DNA of 14,007 nucleotides, taken from positions 1 to 14,007 of the forward strand of contig CABTZM010000041.1 of NCBI GenBank assembly GCA_902489295.1. Reading direction: 5' to 3'. Source of the DNA: an uncultured Collinsella sp. Lineage in GTDB: Bacteria; Actinomycetota; Coriobacteriia; Coriobacteriales; Coriobacteriaceae. The notes under the pieces were generated by a model. That model did no database searches, was not told the origin of the DNA, and was given only the letters and a program-made list of their open reading frames with translations. Positions 1 through 6,482 of this stretch are shown piece after piece (the first letter of the stretch is position 1; every line of letters starts with the position of its first letter). The position numbers and the translations under genes are program-made.

Positions 1-350
1 AGAACGTCGACATCTCGATCACCGGTAACTCCACCAACCCCACGCGCTTCCAGCACCCCGTCGCTGGCACCTACAAGAAGGAGCGCCTCGAGGCTGGCAA
101 GAAGTACTTCTCCGTCGCTTCTGGTGGCGGCACTGGCCGTACCCTGCACCCGGACAACATGGGCGCCGGCCCTGCCTCTTACGGCATGACCGACACCATG
201 GGCCGCATGCACTCCGACGCCCAGTTCGCCGGTTCTTCCTCCGTGCCTGCGCACGTCGACATGATGGGTCTCATCGGCATGGGCAACAACCCCATGGTCG
301 GTGCCACCGTCGCCTGCGCTGTCGCCGTCGAGGAGGCCCTCAAGGCCTAA
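1..350 (+). CDS. C-terminal part of an unrecognised Gly/Met-rich protein (5' end outside window)
   Basis: The open frame enters at the left edge (first full codon at base 3) and ends with TAA at 348-350, leaving about 115 residues. The visible part contains a glycine-rich turn followed by GRTLHPDN (about residues 50-57 of the fragment), then an unusual stretch with MTDTMGRMH, AGSSSVPAH and GMGNNPMVGAT, and ends in an Ala/Val/Glu helix. The high density of Gly, Met, Ser and His looks like conserved active-site loops rather than low complexity. I do not recognise the family securely. A vague resemblance to thiolase-like or glycine-reductase-complex-associated proteins (DUF5940-type) came to mind, but I cannot support it from this fragment. 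No signal peptide or membrane segment is visible in the part present. A strong terminator follows 34 bases after the stop, so this is the last gene of its unit. Confidence 0.8.
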   Translation, partial: NVDISITGNSTNPTRFQHPVAGTYKKERLEAGKKYFSVASGGGTGRTLHPDNMGAGPASYGMTDTMGRMHSDAQFAGSSSVPAHVDMMGLIGMGNNPMVGATVACAVAVEEALKA

Positions 351-384
351 TCGCGCCCGCGCGATGCTCATATAGTTGAGCTTT

Positions 385-418
385 AGAGCCGCTACCCACC
401 CGGGTAGCGGCTCTTTTT
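385..418 (+). terminator. Intrinsic terminator after the first gene
   Basis: A perfect 13-bp stem (AGAGCCGCTACCC at 385-397 with its complement at 402-414) closes a 4-nt loop, ACCC. The stem ends in T and four more T follow, to 418. It lies 34 bases after the stop codon of the partial gene and ends its transcript. Confidence 0.93.
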
Positions 419-606
419 GTTTGCGCTGTCGCAGGGTAGCTAATGCCGATATATCAGTTGGGGCGATATACGAGATGTGATGAGATGGAGTATCAGAACG
501 CCCATGACGCCCACCTGCCATATGTGCCCTTTACCGATTTGCCGAGTCTTTGCGGCCCCATTGCCGATCACCCGTGCGACAATGCGCCGGACGAGAAAGG
601 AATCCG

Positions 607-2133
607 ATGGAATCGACTGATGTACTGGTAATTGGATCTGGCATTGCGGGCCTTTGCGCCGCCATCGAAGCGGCGCGCGCGGGCGTGACCGTCACTGTGG
701 CAAGCGCCGGCAAGACTATGAGTGGATCAAGCTTCTTCCCCGGAACCTGGGGCTTGGGGCTTATCGGACCCGTTAACGAAGACGACGAACAAGACCTTAT
801 CGATACCATCCAGACCGTTGGTGGCGGCGTCGCCGACCCCGATCTTGTCCAGACGTTTGTCCACAGCATTCCCCAGGCAATTGAATGGCTCGAGCAAGAC
901 CTGGGTGTTGAGCTCCAGCGTCCGCAAAGCGCTGAAAGCGCTCAGCAAAAGCAATTTATCCCCTGCTTTGACCACAAGACGCGCATGTGGCGCGGCCTCA
1001 CCCGCAAGCCCCTTGAGGACGCTCTGACGACCCGGATCGAGTCGCTCGGCATTCGCCTGCTCCCCCGCCATGAGCTTATCGACCTTGTTGAGGACACGAA
1101 CGGCAGAATAACCGGAACCATGCTCTACGACCTCACCGAAAATCGAATCGTGCCCTTTGCTGCCAAGGCCACGATCATCGCAACCGGTGGCACAGGCGGC
1201 CTGTTCGAGCGCAGCCTTACGTCGGCTGATGTGTTCAGCTCCTCGCAGGCCATCGCGCTGGCGCACGGCGCAACACTTACTAATATAGAGTTCATGCAGA
1301 TGATGCCCGGCTTCATCGAGCCCAAGCGCAACCTGGTCTTCAACGAGAAAACCTGGCGCTACGTACATGTAGACCAGCCGGTAGATATTGCCGACAACAA
1401 GCTGGACGACCTGCTCGAGCAGCGCTCTGGATATGGTCCCTTCACGTCACGCTTGACCTCCCGCGCTATCGATCTCGTCATCGATCAGGCAGGTGTCGAA
1501 GGCCTGGCACTCCACTACGACTTTCCCCGCGAGGATGTCCCAGAGTTTGTGCAGACCTTTGCCACCTGGCTGCAAGACGAGCACGGCATCGCCCCGACTG
1601 ACGAGATGCGCGTTGCGATGTATGCCCACGCCGCTAACGGCGGCATCAAGATCGATAAGACCGCGCAAACGGGCGTTGAGGGTCTCTACGCTTGCGGCGA
1701 GGCGACAGGCGGCATGCACGGCGCCGACCGCATTGGTGGCTTGTCAAGCGCCAACGGCATCGTGTTCGGGCGCATCGCAGGCGCATCGGCAGCCCAAGCA
1801 GCACAGAAAGAGCCCGAGACAGCCCTGAAGGCGGATATCGCCCTCCCCCAGTACGGCATAGCCGCAACAGATGCCGAACGCCTGACACACAGCCTTAGGC
1901 ACACGATGAGCACCCATTGCATGATCAACAGGACCGAAACAGGCCTATCCGAGGCACTATACGAGCTTGAGGGCTTGAAGACGGAGGCAACGACCTTGAG
2001 CACACAGAAAGCCCAGGACAGCGAAGTCGCAGCCCTCGCCCGCCTGCAATCGCAGATTCAACTAGCACAGGAAATGATCAAAGCCATGCGTAAGCGAACC
2101 GAAAGCCTCGGATCGCACTATCGAGCGGACTAA
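607..2133 (+). CDS. FAD-dependent oxidoreductase, fumarate reductase / L-aspartate oxidase superfamily
   Basis: A 508-residue soluble flavoprotein. The N-terminus carries the dinucleotide-binding motif VLVIGSGIAGL (Gly10, Gly12, Gly15). A second FAD-contact segment, TIIATGGTGGLF, lies near residue 197. The C-terminal part of the FAD domain has ACGEATGGMHGADRIGG (His371, Arg375), matching the GG-x-HGA-N/D-R signature of FrdA/SdhA/NadB proteins, which oxidise or reduce succinate-like dicarboxylates. The last ~90 residues form a helical tail as in NadB and SdhA. The start chosen is ATG 607, six bases after the ribosome-binding-like AAAGGA; frame-compatible upstream codons lack such a site. The substrate is not determined. 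No nadA, nadC or sdhB/frdB gene lies beside it, so NadB or a respiratory FrdA is only a possibility. There is no signal peptide or heme motif, so a cytoplasmic enzyme is likely. Confidence 0.88.
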   Translation: MESTDVLVIGSGIAGLCAAIEAARAGVTVTVASAGKTMSGSSFFPGTWGLGLIGPVNEDDEQDLIDTIQTVGGGVADPDLVQTFVHSIPQAIEWLEQDLGVELQRPQSAESAQQKQFIPCFDHKTRMWRGLTRKPLEDALTTRIESLGIRLLPRHELIDLVEDTNGRITGTMLYDLTENRIVPFAAKATIIATGGTGGLFERSLTSADVFSSSQAIALAHGATLTNIEFMQMMPGFIEPKRNLVFNEKTWRYVHVDQPVDIADNKLDDLLEQRSGYGPFTSRLTSRAIDLVIDQAGVEGLALHYDFPREDVPEFVQTFATWLQDEHGIAPTDEMRVAMYAHAANGGIKIDKTAQTGVEGLYACGEATGGMHGADRIGGLSSANGIVFGRIAGASAAQAAQKEPETALKADIALPQYGIAATDAERLTHSLRHTMSTHCMINRTETGLSEALYELEGLKTEATTLSTQKAQDSEVAALARLQSQIQLAQEMIKAMRKRTESLGSHYRAD

Positions 2134-2175
2134 TTCGAACACCCATCTAAAGCAGAACACAACTAATCGATATCT

Positions 2176-2211
2176 ATGGGCCCCGTGAGCTCGAAGTGGC
2201 ACGGGGCCCAT
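2176..2211 (+). terminator. Hairpin after the flavoprotein gene, probable weak terminator
   Basis: A perfect 12-bp, very GC-rich stem (2176-2187 with 2200-2211, core GGGCCCCGTG) closes a 12-nt loop. Only TTC follows rather than a T-run, so intrinsic termination may be inefficient or Rho-assisted. It is the only candidate end signal between the flavoprotein gene and dinD. Confidence 0.6.
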
Positions 2212-2228
2212 TCGTGTCCGTACGGCAG

Positions 2229-2249
2229 CGTATCCTTATTCTGAATACG
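2229..2249. promoter_or_regulatory. Candidate operator (inverted repeat) upstream of dinD
   Basis: CGTAT at 2229-2233 and ATACG at 2245-2249 form an inverted repeat with an 11-base spacer, 46 bases before the dinD start. A second small hairpin (GCGGGC AAA GCCCGC, 2252-2266) follows, directly before the Shine-Dalgarno AGGAGG at 2285-2290. dinD genes are typically LexA-controlled, so an operator is expected in this stretch. The sequence does not match the Bacillus-type (CGAAC-N4-GTTCG) or the E. coli-type (CTG-N10-CAG) LexA box. The link to SOS control is inference. Confidence 0.3.
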
Positions 2250-2294
2250 GAGCGGGCAAAGCCCGCATAGACAATAGGCCAGCGAGGAGGAGAT

Positions 2295-3155
2295 ATGGAC
2301 AGTAGAGATATCGAGAAGTGGCGTGTCGAACTTGATAGCTACGCCAATGTAGAAGACGGCGTTGAGTATTGGCTCGCACGAGATTTAATGGAACCCATGG
2401 GGTACACGCGATGGGAAAACTTCGCCGAAGTTGTTAAGAGGGCAAAAGTCTCGTGCGAAACAAACAAAACTCCAGTTGATTCCCATTTTCGTGACACCAC
2501 GAAAATGGTAATTGCCGGTGTCGCCGCTCGCGCGGTTAAAGACTACAAACTTACGCGCTATGCATGCTATTTAATCGCCCAGAACGGAGATTCAAACAAG
2601 CCAGAGATTGCACTCGCCCAAGCATACTTTGCCGTGCAGACGCGCCGCCAAGAGCTCATAGAGCAGCGCTTCGCAGAGATTCAGCGCTTACAGGCGCGCC
2701 ACTCGCTATCCGATTCAGAGAAACAGCTCTCGGGTATTGCATTCAAACGCGGCGTGGACTCCAAAGGATTCGCGATCATCAAGTCGAAGGGCGATGAAGC
2801 GTTATTCGGCGGCAGAAGCACGGCGGAAATGAAGCAACAGCTCGGCGTATCCAAGAGCTCGGCATTGGCGGACAGGCTAGCCGATGTTCTCATCAAAGCA
2901 AAGGACCTTACGAACTCGATGACGGCCTTCAACGCCGAGGAACACGACCTGTACGGTCTGGACCAGATCAAGCAAGAGCACGTCGAGAACAACACAAGCG
3001 TGCGTGGCAGCCTCATCGACCGCGGAATTGTACCCGAGAACCTACCGCCTGCCGAAGATACAAAGAAGCTCGAACGTCGCGTGAAAGCAGACGAGAAAAA
3101 GCTCAAGGAGGGTACAGACGGATTCACCGACCCCCAGGGCAGGCTCGACTTGTAA
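2295..3155 (+). CDS. dinD: DNA damage-inducible protein D
   Basis: A 286-residue protein whose core matches the E. coli DinD pattern (274 residues) as I remember it. Shared elements are a BRO-type N-terminal module with W-x-ARDLMEPMGYTRWENF, then RYACYLIAQNGD, then YFAVQTRRQEL near residue 113. The C-terminal half has an ANTT-like segment (VENNTSVRG), the ENLPPAED motif and a lysine-rich end (KKLERRVKADEKKLKEG). In E. coli DinD is SOS-induced and has been reported to inhibit RecA filament activities; whether that holds here is inference. ATG 2295 is supported by AGGAGG at 2285-2290. The gene stands alone and its codon use looks more A/T-tolerant than that of its neighbours, which fits accessory, horizontally shared DNA beside a tRNA cluster. 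No integrase or phage gene is visible nearby. Confidence 0.93.
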   Translation: MDSRDIEKWRVELDSYANVEDGVEYWLARDLMEPMGYTRWENFAEVVKRAKVSCETNKTPVDSHFRDTTKMVIAGVAARAVKDYKLTRYACYLIAQNGDSNKPEIALAQAYFAVQTRRQELIEQRFAEIQRLQARHSLSDSEKQLSGIAFKRGVDSKGFAIIKSKGDEALFGGRSTAEMKQQLGVSKSSALADRLADVLIKAKDLTNSMTAFNAEEHDLYGLDQIKQEHVENNTSVRGSLIDRGIVPENLPPAEDTKKLERRVKADEKKLKEGTDGFTDPQGRLDL

Positions 3156-3194
3156 AGCGTCTGTGCCCTTACGGGTTCGGCCCCATGCGAGGTT

Positions 3195-3229
3195 AATAAA
3201 AAAGACGGCCAACCGAAGTTGACCGTCTT
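3195..3229 (-). terminator. Intrinsic terminator of the tRNA cluster
   Basis: Read on the minus strand, a 12-bp stem (one G-T wobble) is capped by a TTCG tetraloop. The arms are 3218-3229 and 3202-3213 on plus coordinates. Six T follow (complement of 3198-3203). It starts only 10 bases after the last tRNA-Lys, a typical end for a stable-RNA operon. On the plus strand no T-run follows, so it probably does not stop dinD transcripts. Confidence 0.9.
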
Positions 3230-3238
3230 AACAATCTT

Positions 3239-3314
3239 TGGTGGGCCGTCAGGGGGTCGAACCCTGGACCTTGGGATTAAGAGTCCCCTGCTCTACCAAC
3301 TGAGCTAACGACCC
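3239..3314 (-). tRNA. tRNA-Lys (anticodon CTT), distal copy
   Basis: A full cloverleaf is visible on the minus strand. The acceptor stem is GGGTCGT/ACGGCCC with one T-G pair, the D arm starts TAGCTCAGTTGG, and the anticodon loop CTCTTAA is closed by a five-pair stem. The T loop is TTCGACC. The discriminator is A and CCA is encoded (TGG on plus at 3239-3241). Anticodon CTT reads AAG lysine codons. It is the last gene of the His-Lys-Lys transcript and is identical over its whole length to the copy at 3358-3433. Confidence 0.96.
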
Positions 3315-3318
3315 AAAG

Positions 3319-3344
3319 CTAAAGTCCGTCGTAGCGGACTTTAG
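3319..3344 (-). other. Perfect hairpin in the spacer between the two tRNA-Lys genes
   Basis: CTAAAGTCCG (3319-3328) and CGGACTTTAG (3335-3344) form a perfect 10-bp stem with a 6-nt loop. It sits four bases from the 5' end of the distal tRNA-Lys in the primary transcript. No T-run follows in either direction, so it is not a standard terminator. It could be an RNase III-type processing signal or a partial attenuator between the tRNAs. Confidence 0.7.
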
Positions 3345-3357
3345 AGGAGATATCGTG

Positions 3358-3433
3358 TGGTGGGCCGTCAGGGGGTCGAACCCTGGACCTTGGGATTAAG
3401 AGTCCCCTGCTCTACCAACTGAGCTAACGACCC
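3358..3433 (-). tRNA. tRNA-Lys (anticodon CTT), proximal copy
   Basis: This copy is base-for-base identical to the tRNA-Lys at 3239-3314, including the encoded CCA (TGG at 3358-3360) and discriminator A. It lies between tRNA-His and the distal tRNA-Lys in one transcript. Duplication presumably raises the gene dose for AAG decoding. The identical copies also form a 76-bp direct repeat with a centre distance of 119 bp that could recombine. Confidence 0.96.
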
Positions 3434-3455
3434 GATATCAACACGAAGCAAGAAC

Positions 3456-3533
3456 TGGGGTGGGTAAAGGGACTCGAACCCTCGACCTACGGGACCACAA
3501 CCCGTCGCTCTAGCCAACTGAGCTACACCCACC
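3456..3533 (-). tRNA. tRNA-His (anticodon GTG)
   Basis: The minus-strand cloverleaf has anticodon loop TTGTGGT within an ACGGG/CCCGT stem, giving anticodon GTG. The acceptor GTGGGTG pairs with TACCCAC (one G-T). An extra 5' G (G-1, base 3533) faces discriminator C (base 3459), the classic identity element for histidyl-tRNA synthetase. CCA is encoded (TGG at 3456-3458). This is the first gene of the cluster, about 20 bases after the predicted transcription start. Confidence 0.96.
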
Positions 3534-3559
3534 GTGTCCTGTGCGCTTCGCGCTCGACT

Positions 3560-3588
3560 ATTATTGCAAGGAACGCCACGCGATGCAA
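3560..3588 (-). promoter_or_regulatory. Promoter of the tRNA His-Lys-Lys cluster
   Basis: On the minus strand, -35 TTGCAT (3583-3588) is separated by exactly 17 bases from -10 AATAAT (3560-3565), with TGC just before the -10 as in an extended -10. The predicted start near 3552 is about 20 bases before the tRNA-His. The A/T-rich tract at 3592-3614, directly upstream of the -35, could act as an UP element. Confidence 0.75.
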
Positions 3589-3595
3589 GCCCCAA

Positions 3596-3614
3596 TTTTC
3601 AAGAATTTTGAAAA
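3596..3614. promoter_or_regulatory. A/T-rich dyad between the tRNA promoter and the aminotransferase gene
   Basis: TTTTCAA (3596-3602) and TTGAAAA (3608-3614) are perfect inverted copies separated by GAATT. The dyad lies just upstream of the tRNA -35 and about 85 bases before the aminotransferase start. It may be an UP element for the tRNA promoter or a regulator site serving the divergent gene; the sequence alone does not decide. Confidence 0.4.
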
Positions 3615-3698
3615 GAGTTTTTCGAGACCATTTCGAGCAATTCCCACCGGTTTCATAGGAGTAAACTTGCCCCACTGCAAATGCTCGAAAGGACAAGC

Positions 3699-4880
3699 AT
3701 GAAAGAACTCTCCAACCGCACGGCAAGATTTACCGATTCGGTCATCCGCCGCATGACACGCATCTCCAATAAGTACGGCGCTGTCAATCTCTCGCAGGGC
3801 TTCCCTGACTTCGATCCCCCGGCGCAGCTGCTCGATAGCCTCAGCACCATAGCCAGCGACCCCAAGCCGCTCTATCACCAGTACTCCATCACCTGGGGCT
3901 CCCAGGCCATGCGCGAGGCGCTCGCCGCCAAACAGGAGCACTTTATGGGCATGCCGGTGAACCCCAACGAGAATATCGTAGTCACCTGTGGCTCCACCGA
4001 GGCCATGATGGCCGCCATGATGACGGTCACGAACCCCGGCGATAAGGTCGTCATCTTCTCGCCGTTCTACGAGAACTACGGCGCCGACACGATCCTTTCG
4101 GGTGCCGAGCCCATCTACGTGCCGCTCAACCCGCCCACATTCGACTTTGACCGCGAGACACTCGAGGCGGCCTTCCGCGACAACGACCCCAAGGCCATCG
4201 TCCTGTGCAACCCTTCCAACCCCTGCGGCAAGGTCTTTACGCGCGAGGAGCTCACCTTTATCGCCGACCTCTGCAAAAAGTACGACGCCTACTGCATTAC
4301 CGACGAGGTATACGAGCACATCGTCTACGCGCCCCACGAGCACGTCTATATGGCCACGCTGCCCGGCATGTTCGAGCGAACCATCAGCTGCAGTTCGCTG
4401 TCTAAGACGTACTCCATCACCGGCTGGCGTCTTGGCTACACCATTGCCCCGGCCCAGATCACCGAGCGCATCAAGAAGGTCCACGACTTCCTCACCGTGG
4501 GTGCCGCCGCTCCCCTGCAGGAAGCTGTCGTCACCGCCCTCAACTTCGACGACAGCTATTACCAGGAGGTCCTCGACCTCTACACCGCCAAACGCGACCT
4601 GTTCTGCCAAGGGCTCGATAGTATCGGACTTAAGCACAACGTACCGCAGGGCGCCTACTACGTCATGATGGACATCTCTGAGTTTGGCTATGACAGCGAC
4701 CTCGAGTTCTGTGAAGACCTCGCGTCTAAAGTGGGTGTGGGCGCCGTGCCCGGCTCGAGCTTCTTCCGCGAGCCCGTCAACCATCTGATTCGTTTCCACT
4801 TTGCCAAGCGAGACGAGACGCTTAACGCGGCGCTGGAGAACCTCAAGTCGCTACGTGATAAAATCAAGCCGCACGGGTAA
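3699..4880 (+). CDS. Class I PLP-dependent aminotransferase
   Basis: A 393-residue cytoplasmic enzyme of aminotransferase fold type I. The N-terminal segment AVNLSQGFPDFDPP is typical of the kynurenine/glutamine/methionine/aspartate transaminase branch. Further on are the NPSNPCGKVF substrate/PLP loop and the ITDEVYEH segment (Asp bonds the pyridine N, Tyr its O3'). SLSKTYSITGWRLGY follows, with the Schiff-base lysine at residue 236. The last segment, HLIRFHFAK, supplies the arginine that binds the substrate carboxylate. It transfers an amino group between an amino acid and a 2-oxo acid; the exact donor cannot be read from the sequence. Start ATG 3699 is preferred over the upstream ATG 3681 because AAAGGA (3688-3693) sits six bases before it. 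The gene is monocistronic: the tRNA cluster diverges upstream and a terminator follows. Confidence 0.94.
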   Translation: MKELSNRTARFTDSVIRRMTRISNKYGAVNLSQGFPDFDPPAQLLDSLSTIASDPKPLYHQYSITWGSQAMREALAAKQEHFMGMPVNPNENIVVTCGSTEAMMAAMMTVTNPGDKVVIFSPFYENYGADTILSGAEPIYVPLNPPTFDFDRETLEAAFRDNDPKAIVLCNPSNPCGKVFTREELTFIADLCKKYDAYCITDEVYEHIVYAPHEHVYMATLPGMFERTISCSSLSKTYSITGWRLGYTIAPAQITERIKKVHDFLTVGAAAPLQEAVVTALNFDDSYYQEVLDLYTAKRDLFCQGLDSIGLKHNVPQGAYYVMMDISEFGYDSDLEFCEDLASKVGVGAVPGSSFFREPVNHLIRFHFAKRDETLNAALENLKSLRDKIKPHG

Positions 4881-4905
4881 GGACGGCCCGGCAACTAAAG
4901 CAACC

Positions 4906-4946
4906 AAAGAAGCCCCGCACCGCCCGCCGCGTTGCGAGGCTTCTTT
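4906..4946 (+). terminator. Intrinsic terminator after the aminotransferase gene
   Basis: AAAGAAGCC (4906-4914) pairs with GGCTTCTTT (4938-4946). The stem extends inward by CGCA/TGCG after one mismatch, around a GC-rich loop. The 3' arm supplies the T-rich end. It lies 25 bases after the stop codon. Confidence 0.85.
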
Positions 4947-4953
4947 CTATAGC

Positions 4954-4982
4954 GCTTTCTTAAATGGTTAGAGCTCTATACT
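4954..4982 (+). promoter_or_regulatory. Probable promoter of the fructokinase gene
   Basis: A good -10 hexamer, TATACT, lies at 4977-4982, about 38 bases before the start codon. The -35 is poor: TTTCTT at 4956 has a 15-base spacer, and GCTTTC at 4954 has 17. The tight fit between the upstream terminator and this gene implies an independent promoter here. Confidence 0.45.
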
Positions 4983-5020
4983 TTAGTCACGGAGCAACTC
5001 GTCCCAGAGAGAGGAATACT

Positions 5021-5911
5021 ATGGCAGAGCAGCAGCTTATCGGAGCGCTCGAGGCCGGTGGCACCAAGATGGTCTGCGCCACGGGCTATGCGGACGGTAC
5101 GGTCCTAGAGCGCGAGCAGATCGCGACCACGACCCCGCAGGAGACCGTTGAGGCCGTCAACGCATGGTTTGCCGACAAGGGCATCGCCGCGCTGGGCATC
5201 GGCGCATTTGGCCCCACCGCAGTCAACCCCGCTTCGCCCCAATACGGCAAGATCCTGGAGACGCCCAAAACGGCATGGCGCTACTTTGACCTGCTGGGCA
5301 CTATCCAAAACGAGCTCAATATCCCCTGCGGCTACGATACCGACGTCAACGTCGCCTGCCTGGGCGAGGTCACCTTTGGTTGCGCCCAGGGCCTCACTGA
5401 CGTTGTCTACCTGACCATCGGCACCGGCGTGGGCGCCGGCGTGCTCTCGGGCGGTAAGCTCGTGCACGGCATGATGCATCCCGAGGCCGGCCACATCCTG
5501 GTCACGCGCGACCCGCGCGACACCATTGGCGAGCACAGCGCCTGCCCCTTCCACGACAACTGCCTAGAGGGCCTCATCGCCGGCCCCGGCGTTAAAAAGC
5601 GCTGGGATGGCAAGAGCGCCGGAGACATGGCCGATGACCCGGAGGCCATGGACCTGCTCGCCGGCTATCTGGCGCAGGCGCTCATGACCTACACGCTGTG
5701 CTACGCGCCGCAAAAGATCATCATCGGCGGCGGCGTGGCCGACCACACCCCCATCGTGCCGCTCGCGCGCAAGAAGTGCGCCGAAATGCTCAACGGCTAT
5801 ATCGTCACGCCCGAGGTCAACGACATCGATAACTACATCGTCAACAACAGCCTCGAGGGCAAGCAGGGCATCATGGGTTGCCTGGCCCTGGGCGCACAGG
5901 CGCTTCAGTAG
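5021..5911 (+). CDS. ROK-family sugar kinase, probable fructokinase
   Basis: A 296-residue cytoplasmic kinase, phosphorylating a hexose (probably fructose to fructose 6-phosphate) with ATP. IGALEAGGTKMVCA at residues 6-19 is the ROK phosphate-binding loop, in the form seen in the Bacillus GmuE/YdhR fructokinase group. YDTDVNVACLGE holds the likely catalytic Asp108, and TIGTGVGAGVL is the second nucleotide-binding loop. HPEAGH and the cluster CPFHDNCLEGL give the His and three Cys/His ligands of the ROK zinc site. IIIGGGVA near residue 237 is the C-terminal ATP-binding turn. Length and motif order are normal. ATG 5021 is chosen over the in-frame upstream codon at 4964 because AGAGAGGA precedes it and the homologous region starts there. 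No PTS or sugar transporter gene is adjacent, so the in vivo sugar is inferred. Confidence 0.9.
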   Translation: MAEQQLIGALEAGGTKMVCATGYADGTVLEREQIATTTPQETVEAVNAWFADKGIAALGIGAFGPTAVNPASPQYGKILETPKTAWRYFDLLGTIQNELNIPCGYDTDVNVACLGEVTFGCAQGLTDVVYLTIGTGVGAGVLSGGKLVHGMMHPEAGHILVTRDPRDTIGEHSACPFHDNCLEGLIAGPGVKKRWDGKSAGDMADDPEAMDLLAGYLAQALMTYTLCYAPQKIIIGGGVADHTPIVPLARKKCAEMLNGYIVTPEVNDIDNYIVNNSLEGKQGIMGCLALGAQALQ

Positions 5912-5994
5912 CAGACGCACCCACAGGGCGTGGCGCGCCCGGCAAATCCGACCTACGGAACGACGCCACCACGCCTCATATAAGCCCTCAAATA

Positions 5995-6040
5995 AAAAAG
6001 GCCGCCTAGGACCAAACAATACGTCCTAGGCGGCCTTTTT
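5995..6040. terminator. Bidirectional terminator shared by the fructokinase and VanZ-like genes
   Basis: A perfect 18-bp stem (5995-6012 with 6023-6040) closes a 10-nt loop. The stem starts with AAAAA and ends with TTTTT, so a T-run follows the GC core in both directions. It serves the plus-strand fructokinase and the minus-strand VanZ-like gene. The minus-strand gene's last codons and its TAG stop lie in one arm. Confidence 0.95.
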
Positions 6041-6475
6041 GGCGCACATCAGCGACCGTAAGAGATATCGGAGCACAACGCCCGTTGCCGCTCCACAGCA
6101 GTCGATCATCACATCGGTGATCATGCCGGCGCGTCCCGGCACAAAGAGCTGAATCGTCTCGTCGATCGAAGGAATCAGCAGCAGGAACACCGCCGTGGGC
6201 AGCAGCACGTCAAAGGTGCGCCGCCCCTCATAATCAAAGGCATGCGTTGCCAGGATGCCGAGCACCATATACTCGGTAAAATGCGCGCACTTGCGAACAA
6301 CAAAGTTGGTCACCCATGCATATGGAAGTCCCACGCCGTGCAGGAAATCGCGGATAGCTTCCATGACCGTTAGGCTCAGCGAGCCCGACCCCGAGCCGGG
6401 AACCAGCGAATTGCCCCAGATCAAGAGCGCCATCAGGCAGGTCACGACCGCCCATTTTCGATTGATCTTAACCAT
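6026..6475 (-). CDS. VanZ-like family membrane protein
   Basis: A 149-residue integral membrane protein with about four predicted segments (residues ~8-25, 66-80, 88-104 and 119-140). The VanZ-like pattern is present: RKCAHFTEYMVLG (Arg61, Lys62, His65, Glu68) after the first loop, then DETIQLFVPGRAG (Asp105-Glu106, Gln109, Arg115) leading into TDVMID (Asp121, Asp125). Family function is largely unknown; the founding VanZ gives low-level teicoplanin resistance, but most family members are not resistance genes. The gene starts seven bases after the stop of the upstream acidic protein gene, so the two are co-transcribed. GGAGG, inside the end of that gene, lies about 12 bases from ATG, slightly far for a Shine-Dalgarno. 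The final codons (Lys-Lys-Ala-Ala-stop) form part of the terminator stem. Confidence 0.88.
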   Translation of the reverse strand: MVKINRKWAVVTCLMALLIWGNSLVPGSGSGSLSLTVMEAIRDFLHGVGLPYAWVTNFVVRKCAHFTEYMVLGILATHAFDYEGRRTFDVLLPTAVFLLLIPSIDETIQLFVPGRAGMITDVMIDCCGAATGVVLRYLLRSLMCAKKAA

Positions 6476-6482
6476 GCAGAAG

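Noticed and set aside
607..2133. Naming the flavoprotein nadB
   Set aside because: The motifs are shared by the whole FrdA/SdhA/NadB superfamily and no NAD biosynthesis gene is adjacent.
2212..2294. Canonical LexA box in front of dinD
   Set aside because: Neither CGAAC-N4-GTTCG nor CTG-N10-CAG is present; only an unassigned dyad is seen.
3239..3433. Direct repeats of about 76 bases that could suggest a CRISPR-like array
   Set aside because: The repeats fold as complete tRNA-Lys genes with CCA ends; there are only two copies and no cas gene.
3561..4799. A 412-codon minus-strand frame opposite the aminotransferase
   Set aside because: It is antisense to a protein with all aminotransferase motifs, and it overlaps the tRNA promoter.
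6026..6475. VanZ-like gene as a glycopeptide-resistance determinant
   Set aside because: No vanHAX, vanRS or other resistance gene is present, and VanZ-like proteins are common in sensitive bacteria.
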